Assembly (NCBI GenBank): GCA_026125835.1
Contig: JAHCKJ010000033.1
Span: 1 to 12,898 of the forward strand
Direction: 5' to 3'
DNA: 12,898 nt
Source: Sphingopyxis sp.
Lineage (GTDB): Bacteria; Pseudomonadota; Alphaproteobacteria; Sphingomonadales; Sphingomonadaceae
Part shown: in pieces, positions 7,118 to 12,898 of the stretch
How positions within the stretch are numbered: position 1 is the stretch's first letter
How the letters are laid out: every line of letters begins with the position of its first letter
Program-made: the position numbers and the translations under genes
The notes under the pieces: model-generated
Seen by the model: only the letters and a program-made list of their open reading frames with translations
Database searches by the model: none
What the model was told of the DNA's origin: nothing

Positions 7118-8136
7118 TGCAGGACGTCAACATTCGGCAGCCGATCGCGGTCACCATGGGTGACCCGGCCGGGGTCGGACCCGAAGTTACGGCCCGCACT
7201 TGGGCGATGCGCCGGGACTATGACCTGCCTCCTTTTGTCGCGATCGGCGATATCGCGGCGATTGCGGCGGTGTGGAGCGGGCCGGTCGCCCGCGTCGCCG
7301 ACATGGAACAGGTGGCGCGCACATTCGATGAAGCGCTGCCGGTGTGGCACCTGGAGGACAGTGGCCCGCTGACTCCCGGCATCCCGACCGCTGCGGGTGC
7401 CACCTGCGCCCTTCACACGCTGGAAACCGGAATCGGCCTGACGCGCAACCAGGCGAGCTCGGCGCTGGTAACCGGACCGGTTTCAAAATCGGCGCTGCAC
7501 GGCATCGGTTACACCCACCCGGGCCAGACCGAATTTATCGCCGAGCGTTGCGGCGTCACCGCGACCAATGCCGTCATGATGCTGGCCGGACCGACGCTGC
7601 GCGTCGTCCCGCTCACCGTCCATATCCCGCTCGCCGAAGTTCCCGAGCGGCTTACAAGCGAACTGATCGTCGCCAAGGCACGCATTGTCGCGCGGGGGCT
7701 GAAACGCGATTTCGGTATATCCATGCCCCGCATCGCGCTGGCCGGGCTCAATCCCCATGCGGGGGAAAGCGGCCAGTTGGGTAACGAGGAAGAACGCATT
7801 ATGCGGCCCGCGATCGCCCAGCTTGCCGACGAGGATATTGCCCTTGAGGGACCGCTGGCTGCCGATGCGCTCTTTGCACCCGGCATTCGCGATCAATATG
7901 ACGCGATTCTGTGCGGTTACCACGACCAGGCATTGGCGCCGTTCAAGGCGCTGCATTTCCACGACGGCGTCAACCTTACACTGGGTCTGCCGATCATCCG
8001 GACCTCGCCGGACCATGGCACCGCGTTCGACATTGCGGGGCAAGGCAAGGCCGACCCCGGACCGACGATCGCGGCGATCGCCATGGCATCGCGGATAGCG
8101 AGCGCGCGCGAACGTAGCTGCGCGCCTGCCAAGTGA
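7117..8136 (+). CDS. pdxA: 4-hydroxythreonine-4-phosphate dehydrogenase
   Basis: NAD-dependent enzyme of the DXP-dependent pyridoxal phosphate pathway. It oxidises 4-phosphohydroxy-L-threonine; the decarboxylated product, 3-amino-1-hydroxyacetone phosphate, is joined with deoxyxylulose phosphate by PdxJ. The 339 residues are a normal length. Family motifs are the N-terminal MGDPAGVGPE (14-23), VTGPVSK (118-124), NPHAGE (212-217), YHDQ (268-271) and TSPDHGTAFDIAG (296-308). The three expected metal ligands are His169, His214 and His269. At the position of E. coli His136 in GHTEF, a substrate-binding residue, this protein has Gln137 (PGQTEF); Thr138 is kept. Its ATG shares its A with the surA TGA, so it may rely on translation of surA. 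It overlaps rsmA by 4 nt. The C-terminal tail RERSCAPAK is short and non-conserved. Confidence 0.95.
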   Translation: MQDVNIRQPIAVTMGDPAGVGPEVTARTWAMRRDYDLPPFVAIGDIAAIAAVWSGPVARVADMEQVARTFDEALPVWHLEDSGPLTPGIPTAAGATCALHTLETGIGLTRNQASSALVTGPVSKSALHGIGYTHPGQTEFIAERCGVTATNAVMMLAGPTLRVVPLTVHIPLAEVPERLTSELIVAKARIVARGLKRDFGISMPRIALAGLNPHAGESGQLGNEEERIMRPAIAQLADEDIALEGPLAADALFAPGIRDQYDAILCGYHDQALAPFKALHFHDGVNLTLGLPIIRTSPDHGTAFDIAGQGKADPGPTIAAIAMASRIASARERSCAPAK

Positions 8137-8969
8137 GAGTGGAACCGAACGTCCCGCTGCCCCCGCTGCGCGAGACCGTACGCGCCCACGATCTGACGGC
8201 AAGCAAGGCGCTGGGCCAGAATTTCCTGTTCGACGAACAATTGCTCGACCGCATCGCCGCGATTCCCGGCGACCTTGAAGGCGCGACGGTGTTCGAGGTC
8301 GGTCCCGGTCCCGGCGGCCTGACCCGCGCCCTGCTCCGCGCCGGCGCAAAGGTGATTGCCGTCGAGCGCGACGACCGCTGCCTGCCTCTCCTGGCCGAGC
8401 TGGGTGCCGCCTTTCCGGGCCAGCTTACGGTGATTGCCGAGGACGCGATGGCGGTCGATGTCGACGCCCTGACCGGCGGCGCGCCTTATCATATCGTCGC
8501 CAATCTGCCGTATAATGTCGGCACCGCGCTGTTCACCCGCTGGCTCGAACCCGCAAGCTGGCCGCCGCGCTGGCTGTCGTTGACCCTGATGTTCCAGCTC
8601 GAGGTCGCCGAGCGCATCGTCGCATCGGTAGACACGTCCGCCTACGGACGTCTCGCGGTCCTCGCGCAATGGCGATCAAATGCCAGGATCGCCATGAAGG
8701 TACATCGTTCGGCCTTCACGCCGCCGCCCAAGGTCATGTCGGCGGTCGTGCATGTGACGCCCGCCGGGCAGCCCGACGGGGTCGATCCGCGCACACTGTC
8801 GCGGCTCACCGAAAAGGGCTTCGGGCAGCGCCGCAAGATGCTGCGCCAAAGCCTGAAGGGGGTTGCGGGCGCGATCGACGCGCTGAACAGGCTGGGCATC
8901 GATCCGACGCGCCGTGCCGAGACAGTGAGCGTGGCCGACTGGATACGACTGGCGAAAGCGTTGGACTGA
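8133..8969 (+). CDS. rsmA: 16S rRNA A1518/A1519 dimethyltransferase (KsgA)
   Basis: SAM-dependent enzyme that makes N6,N6-dimethyladenosine at two adjacent adenosines in the 3'-terminal hairpin of 16S rRNA, a late step of 30S maturation; its loss gives kasugamycin resistance. The 278 residues match the family. Visible motifs: ALGQNFLFD (26-34), motif I FEVGPGPGGLT (54-64), acidic Glu78 after motif II, Asp104 in AEDA, catalytic NLPYNV (124-129), and FTPPPKVMSAVV (195-206). The start is GTG at 8133 overlapping the pdxA stop as GTGA; a second in-frame GTG at 8139 would shorten it by two residues, and neither is excluded. Last gene of the lptD-surA-pdxA-rsmA series, and only 30 nt from the convergent TPR gene; I see no clear terminator in that gap. 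Confidence 0.95.
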   Translation: MRVEPNVPLPPLRETVRAHDLTASKALGQNFLFDEQLLDRIAAIPGDLEGATVFEVGPGPGGLTRALLRAGAKVIAVERDDRCLPLLAELGAAFPGQLTVIAEDAMAVDVDALTGGAPYHIVANLPYNVGTALFTRWLEPASWPPRWLSLTLMFQLEVAERIVASVDTSAYGRLAVLAQWRSNARIAMKVHRSAFTPPPKVMSAVVHVTPAGQPDGVDPRTLSRLTEKGFGQRRKMLRQSLKGVAGAIDALNRLGIDPTRRAETVSVADWIRLAKALD

Positions 8970-8999
8970 CTCGTACCCCGCTCGTGCGGCGTCGAATTG

Positions 9000-9515
9000 T
9001 CAATTCTGGCTGGTAGTTACGACCGCCTTGGGCACGATCGCCTCGGCGGCGACGACCTTTTTCTCCGCATTGCTGTTGATCGCTTTTTCCAGCGCCGCCA
9101 CCTGCGGGCATTTTTCGCCGCACACCCGCTGTGCTTCCGCCAGCTTCTCGCGCGCCATCTCGAGCGCGCCCTTTTCGGCCAGTGCCTCGCCCTGTCCGGC
9201 CAATGCGACAATGTCGTTGGGTTCGAGCACCAGCGCGTCGCGATAAAGGCCGATGGCCTTTCCGGGAAGCCCCTGCGCCCGCGCGACCTGCGCCAGCGCG
9301 ATGATCGCCGAGCGATTTCGCGGATCGGCTGCCAATGCCGATTCATAAAAGTCGATTGCGAGGTCGAGATCGCCCGCTTCCTGCGCCGCCTGCCCCTCTT
9401 GTTGCAGCGCGATCGAGCGGGGAAAAATGTCGCTGTCGGCACGCTGGGCGTCCGATGCGACGGGCAGACTGGCCAGAACAAGCCCGGCACCAATGGCCAG
9501 AAAACTGATGCGCAT
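9000..9515 (-). CDS. Small exported TPR-repeat protein
   Basis: A 171-residue protein with a cleavable signal peptide (hydrophobic 4-20, likely cut near ASDAQ, residue 24), so probably periplasmic. Three tetratricopeptide units follow at about 34-66, 67-100 and 103-133, with the typical A-x-x-x-Y/A...AL-x-x-x-P pattern (for example DLAIDFYESALAADP and KAIGLYRDALVLEPN). Cys132 and Cys136 in VCGEKC end the third unit and could form a disulfide; the tail is Lys/Ala/Val-rich. TPRs bind partner proteins; no enzyme motif is present and the partner is unknown. The start at 9515 is supported by GGGAG seven bases upstream; longer in-frame starts up to 9674 lack that signal and would run into rsmB. It lies 32 nt after rsmB on the same strand and may be its operon partner. 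Confidence 0.85.
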   Translation of the reverse strand: MRISFLAIGAGLVLASLPVASDAQRADSDIFPRSIALQQEGQAAQEAGDLDLAIDFYESALAADPRNRSAIIALAQVARAQGLPGKAIGLYRDALVLEPNDIVALAGQGEALAEKGALEMAREKLAEAQRVCGEKCPQVAALEKAINSNAEKKVVAAEAIVPKAVVTTSQN

Positions 9516-9547
9516 CGCGTTCTCCCATCGCTTCATCGGGGAGGAGG

Positions 9548-10738
9548 CTAACATGGCGCAGTCAACCGCGCGAGAAAAAATCCGTCGCAATGGTCGTGGG
9601 CCGGGGTGAGCAGAAATCCGGCACCCGCAGCGCGGCCGACATCGTCGGGCAAAAAGCCGCTGTCCGCGGTCCACCCGCGATGCTGTTCCAGAAAATCATC
9701 CACCTGTGCCCGCCCCTCGCGCGCGATGACCGAGCAGACAGCATAGAGAAGTTTGCCGCCCGGCGCCACCAGATCGGCGGCAATGGCGAGCAACCGCGCC
9801 TGGTCCGCGACATGACGGTCGAGGCGCGCGGGCGTCAGTCGCCAGCGTAGTTCGGGGCTGCGCCGCCAGGTTCCGCTTCCCGAACAGGGGGCATCGACCA
9901 TGACCCGTTGCGCCCTGCCCCGCCAGTCGGCCAGCATCGCGCTCTCCTGCCCCGGATTCAGCAGCAGCGTTTCGATCCGCGTCGCCCCGGCCCGTTCGGC
10001 GCGTGGCGGCAGCTGCTGAAGCCGTGCACGGTTGGTGTCGCAGGCCAGGATATCGGCGGCGTTGCTGACCAGTGAAGCAATGGCAAGCGTTTTGCCGCCG
10101 CCGCCCGCGCACAGATCCACGATCGCCTGATCCGGCGCGACATCCAAGGCGGCGGACGCATATTGGCTCGCGGCGTCCTGGACCTCGAAGCGACCTTCGG
10201 CATAGGCCGGATGCTGGACCGCCGCCGTTTCGGGCGGCAGGCGCCAGCCATCGGGCGCGCCGGGGATTGTTTCGCCATCGGGAAAGAGCGTGGCGAGATC
10301 GTCCCTCCCCGCCTTGATCCGGTTGGCGCGCAGGTCGAGCGGCGCGCGCGTCAACATCGCATCATGTTCACCCTCACCCACGAGCGGATCGAACAGATCA
10401 AGCAGCGCTGCCGCTGCCAGACCAGTTTCCGCGCGAGGCTCGTCGTCCGCAATCGGCGCCGGACCATAGGGAGAGCCATCGAACAGCGCCGCGAGTTCGG
10501 GCTGGGCGTCTGCGAGCGCAAGCATCGCCGCACGGCCCGTAGCCGGTGCCGACCGGACGATACGCATCGCGTCGTAAACATGCGTGCGGACCGCCCGGCG
10601 GTCCTTTGATCCCGCGTAGCGGCGCGCGCGCATGGCGTCGGCAAAAATCGCATCGGCGGGCGCGCCGCCGTCGCGCGCGGCGACCGCAATCGCGTCGAGA
10701 ATCTCGATCGCGGTCTGGACGCGGGCAGCGGGGGTCAT
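9548..10738 (-). CDS. rsmB: 16S rRNA m5C methyltransferase, RsmB family
   Basis: SAM-dependent RNA cytosine-5 methyltransferase of the RsmB/Nop2 family; the E. coli member methylates C967 of 16S rRNA. The 396-residue protein has the family features: FEVQDAASQ (184-192), SAM-binding motif I DLCAGGGGKT (208-217), motif IV VDAPCSGSG (281-289) with Cys285, and motif VI AVCS (333-336) with Cys335, the two cysteines used in catalysis and product release. The N-terminal 150 residues, containing RRYAGSKDRR (39-48), lack an obvious full NusB-like domain as found in E. coli RsmB, which fits a shorter alphaproteobacterial subgroup; exact target position is therefore inferred. The ATG is 9 nt after the guaB stop with no good Shine-Dalgarno, suggesting coupling to guaB translation. 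Confidence 0.88.
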   Translation of the reverse strand: MTPAARVQTAIEILDAIAVAARDGGAPADAIFADAMRARRYAGSKDRRAVRTHVYDAMRIVRSAPATGRAAMLALADAQPELAALFDGSPYGPAPIADDEPRAETGLAAAALLDLFDPLVGEGEHDAMLTRAPLDLRANRIKAGRDDLATLFPDGETIPGAPDGWRLPPETAAVQHPAYAEGRFEVQDAASQYASAALDVAPDQAIVDLCAGGGGKTLAIASLVSNAADILACDTNRARLQQLPPRAERAGATRIETLLLNPGQESAMLADWRGRAQRVMVDAPCSGSGTWRRSPELRWRLTPARLDRHVADQARLLAIAADLVAPGGKLLYAVCSVIAREGRAQVDDFLEQHRGWTADSGFLPDDVGRAAGAGFLLTPAHDHCDGFFLARLTAPC

Positions 10739-10747
10739 CGGCCGGGC

Positions 10748-12205
10748 TCAGCCCGCCGGATAGTTCGGCGCCTCGCGCGTGATCGCAACGTCGTGGACAT
10801 GACTTTCGCGCAGGCCCGCATTGGTAATCCGCACGAACTTTGCCCGCTCGCGGAAATCCTTGAGCGTACGACTGCCGGTGTAGCCCATCGCCGCCTTCAC
10901 GCCGCCGACCATCTGGTGGATGACGTCCTTCGCCGGTCCCTTGAAGGGGACCTGGCCCTCGATGCCCTCGGGAACCAGCTTCATCTGATCCTTGATGTCC
11001 TGCTGGAAATAGCGGTCGGCGCTACCCCGCGCCATCGCCCCGACGCTGCCCATGCCGCGGTAGCTTTTGTAGGTGCGCCCTTGATAGAGGAAGGTTTCGC
11101 CGGGCGCTTCGGCCGTGCCCGCCAGCATCGATCCGACCATCACGCTCGATGCGCCCGCGGCCAGCGCCTTGGCAATGTCGCCCGACGTGCGCAGGCCGCC
11201 GTCGGCAATCACCGGTACGCCCAGCTTCGACGCCGCTGCGACGCTGTCGAGGATCGCCGTCAGTTGCGGCACCCCGACCCCCGCCACGATGCGCGTCGTG
11301 CAGATCGAGCCAGGACCGATGCCGACCTTTACCCCGTCGGCGCCCGCATCGATCAAAGCCTTTGTTGCATCGCCCGTTGCGACATTGCCGGCCAGCACCT
11401 GGACGCGGTTCGACAGCTTTTTGATCCGCTCGACCGTCGCGCCGACGCCCTTGCTATGACCATGCGCGGTATCGACGACGATCAGGTCGCATTCGGCTTC
11501 CAGCAGCGCTTCGGCCCGCTCGATGCCGCTGTCGCCCGTATTGGTCGCCGCGGCAACGCGCAGGCGGCCGCTGCCATCCTTGGTCGCGTCGGGGAAGTTG
11601 ACCGCCTTTTCCATATCCTTGACGGTGATCAGGCCGATGCAGCGGTAATCGTCGTCGACGACGAGCAGCTTTTCGATGCGGCGCTGGTGCAGCAGCTTGC
11701 GCGCCTCGTCCTGCCCGACGCCGGGTCGAACGGTTGCAAGATTGTCGGCGGTCATCAGTTCGCGCACCGGCTGACCGGGATTTTCGGCAAAGCGCACGTC
11801 GCGGTTTGTCAGGATGCCCACCAGCTTGCCGCCGGTTTCGACGACGGGGATGCCCGAAATGCGGTGTTGGTCCATCAGGGCGGTGGCATAGGACAGCGGC
11901 GCGTCGGGGGTGATCGTGATGGGATTGACGATCATCCCGCTTTCAAAGCGTTTGACCTGCCGCACCGCCGCCGCCTGCTCCTCGACCGTCAGATTGCGGT
12001 GGAGAACGCCAATGCCGCCGATCTGTGCCATCAAAATCGCCATGTCGGCCTCGGTCACCGTGTCCATGGCCGAGGACAGGATCGGGATGTTCAGGCTGAT
12101 CTCGCTGGTCAGCTGGGTCGACAGGTTCGCGTCCGAGGGCAGAATGTCCGACGGGCCGGGCACCAGCAGCACGTCGTCAAAGGTCAGACCGGTCGTGATT
12201 TCCAT
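10748..12205 (-). CDS. guaB: Inosine-5'-monophosphate dehydrogenase
   Basis: NAD-dependent oxidation of IMP to XMP, the first committed step of GMP synthesis, in the cytosol. The 485 residues from ATG 12205 are the usual bacterial length. The TIM-barrel enzyme begins TGLTFDDVLL and is interrupted by a pair of CBS domains (about 92-205), the usual regulatory module. The catalytic loop GPGSICTTR (297-305) carries Cys302; the phosphate-binding ADGGLRTSGD (334-343) and flap residues Arg398-Tyr399 are present. In-frame upstream codons to 12322 encode an Arg/Pro-rich stretch unlike any IMPDH and are treated as leader; the ribosome-binding site before 12205 is weak (AAAGTGG). It is followed closely by rsmB. 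The 119-nt gap upstream contains no clear promoter match that I can defend. Confidence 0.96.
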   Translation of the reverse strand: MEITTGLTFDDVLLVPGPSDILPSDANLSTQLTSEISLNIPILSSAMDTVTEADMAILMAQIGGIGVLHRNLTVEEQAAAVRQVKRFESGMIVNPITITPDAPLSYATALMDQHRISGIPVVETGGKLVGILTNRDVRFAENPGQPVRELMTADNLATVRPGVGQDEARKLLHQRRIEKLLVVDDDYRCIGLITVKDMEKAVNFPDATKDGSGRLRVAAATNTGDSGIERAEALLEAECDLIVVDTAHGHSKGVGATVERIKKLSNRVQVLAGNVATGDATKALIDAGADGVKVGIGPGSICTTRIVAGVGVPQLTAILDSVAAASKLGVPVIADGGLRTSGDIAKALAAGASSVMVGSMLAGTAEAPGETFLYQGRTYKSYRGMGSVGAMARGSADRYFQQDIKDQMKLVPEGIEGQVPFKGPAKDVIHQMVGGVKAAMGYTGSRTLKDFRERAKFVRITNAGLRESHVHDVAITREAPNYPAG

Positions 12206-12324
12206 CGGGGCCACTTTCTGGTGCGGGCGGCGCCTGTCCCGGATTACGGGGCGGCGCGCGCGATTCGTTTGGTGGCGGCCCATGGAACCAGTCGGCCCCG
12301 CGCGCGCCAGTGGGCGGCGCATGA

Positions 12325-12898
12325 TTATTTCGCGGGCGGCAGACCGGCGTTGTCGATCGTGAAACGGCTGTCTTCGAGCCGCAGTTCGTCACCACAGTTG
12401 CTGCATGCCGCCACCATCGCCAGGTCATGTCCGCATGGTCGGTGCGTCAACAGCACCGGGGGACCGCGCTCGTCCGAAAACCAGCGGTCGCCCCATTGCA
12501 GCAGCGCCAGCAGCACCGGATACAGGTCGCGCCCCTTGGCGGTCAGGCGATATTCGAAACGGTCGCCGCGATCCGAATAGGGAACCGCACGGATAATCCC
12601 CTGCCGGACGAGCCGTTCCAGCCGTCCGGTCAGGATATTGGTCGCCATCAACGTATCGCGCTGTATTTCATCGAAGCGATTGATCCGGGTGAACAACGCC
12701 CGGACGACCAGGGTCGCCCAGCGGTCGCCGAACAATTCGATCATCGTATCGACCAATGGGCGTCCGCCGGGGCGCCGGGTGCCGACGTCACCGTTGAAAC
12801 GGCGGCGCTCGTAATGCGGGACGACCTGCGCCAGGCCCGGCCCCTCGCGCCAATCGACGTCGCGCGGATCGATTTCGGCGTGACAATGGCCGCAGACC
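12325..12898 (-). CDS. Tandem HxlR-type transcriptional regulator, 5' end outside window
   Basis: The frame is open to the window edge, giving 190 residues of the C-terminal part. Residues counted from the edge: about 48-141 form a winged helix-turn-helix of the HxlR family, with VDTMIELFGDRWATLVVRAL, RFDEIQRD, ATNILTGRLERLVRQGI and the wing FEYRLTAKGRDLYPVLLALLQWGDRW. It ends with a small cysteine module, CxxCGDEL. The first residues, VCGHCHAEIDPRDVDW, repeat that module, so a first HxlR unit must lie beyond the edge and the whole protein is probably a double-HxlR regulator of about 300 residues. HxlR proteins are usually single-unit dimers that sense electrophiles or metabolites through Cys; the paired CxxC modules here might bind a metal or sense redox (inference). 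Stop TAA at 12325-12327, 119 nt upstream of guaB on the same strand. Its true start is not visible; a TTG at 12756 is internal. Confidence 0.85.
   Translation of the reverse strand, partial: VCGHCHAEIDPRDVDWREGPGLAQVVPHYERRRFNGDVGTRRPGGRPLVDTMIELFGDRWATLVVRALFTRINRFDEIQRDTLMATNILTGRLERLVRQGIIRAVPYSDRGDRFEYRLTAKGRDLYPVLLALLQWGDRWFSDERGPPVLLTHRPCGHDLAMVAACSNCGDELRLEDSRFTIDNAGLPPAK

Noticed and set aside
8970..8999. A bidirectional terminator between rsmA and the TPR gene
   Set aside because: The 30-nt gap has only a 3-bp potential stem and no T-run on either strand.
12206..12322. An N-terminal extension of guaB starting at 12322
   Set aside because: The extra 39 residues are Arg/Pro-rich with no IMPDH similarity; the conserved TGLTFDDVLL sits just after the ATG at 12205.
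10793..12580. A 595-codon open frame on the plus strand opposite guaB
   Set aside because: guaB on the other strand has every IMPDH motif; the plus-strand product is Arg/Asp/His-rich with no recognisable fold, as expected for a mirror frame in G/C-rich DNA.
12325..12756. A separate 143-residue HxlR gene starting at TTG 12756
   Set aside because: The same frame stays open to the window edge and encodes a matching CxxC module upstream, so the TTG is internal to a longer gene.
1..12898. tRNA, rRNA, CRISPR array, transposon or prophage genes
   Set aside because: I looked for regularly spaced repeats, integrase/transposase motifs and tRNA-like cloverleafs and saw none; the window is ordinary housekeeping chromosome.

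Overview
The window is a high-GC chromosomal segment of an alphaproteobacterium, most likely a sphingomonad (Sphingopyxis/Sphingomonas type). This assignment is inferred from the G/C-rich third codon positions, the gene order (lptD-surA-pdxA-rsmA divergent from pepA-holC) and the style of several proteins; there is no rRNA or other marker to confirm it. I see no phage genes, transposase, CRISPR array, tRNA or rRNA. Twelve genes lie end to end with short gaps, and the longest gene-free stretch is the first 194 bases.

Left arm, minus strand (1-3223): pepA (leucyl aminopeptidase) and holC (DNA polymerase III chi subunit), 15 nt apart, are followed by a small predicted lipoprotein of unknown function and by ndk (nucleoside diphosphate kinase), which may have its own promoter. 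Downstream of ndk lie a two-hairpin inverted repeat (80-182) and a good intrinsic terminator (19-51).

Centre, plus strand (3354-8969): lptD, surA, pdxA and rsmA/ksgA, the same order as the classical imp/lptD-surA-pdxA-ksgA cluster of enterobacteria. LptD inserts lipopolysaccharide (or a sphingomonad glycolipid equivalent) into the outer membrane, SurA is the periplasmic chaperone for outer-membrane proteins including LptD, PdxA makes a vitamin B6 precursor, and RsmA methylates 16S rRNA. surA-pdxA and pdxA-rsmA overlap by 1 and 4 nt, suggesting translational coupling. surA as written is not translatable: recognisable SurA blocks are scattered over all three plus-strand frames between about 6110 and 6884, with at least eight frame changes and an in-frame stop, while every neighbour is intact.

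Right arm, minus strand (9000-12898): a gene encoding tandem HxlR-type winged-helix units, cut by the window edge, then guaB (IMP dehydrogenase), rsmB (16S rRNA m5C methyltransferase) 9 nt after guaB, and a small exported TPR protein 32 nt after rsmB, convergent with rsmA.

I did not find a convincing new biological system. The items most worth a second look are the shattered surA, the tandem HxlR regulator, the repeat element behind ndk with compensating arm changes, and the symmetric pepA/lptD divergent promoter region.
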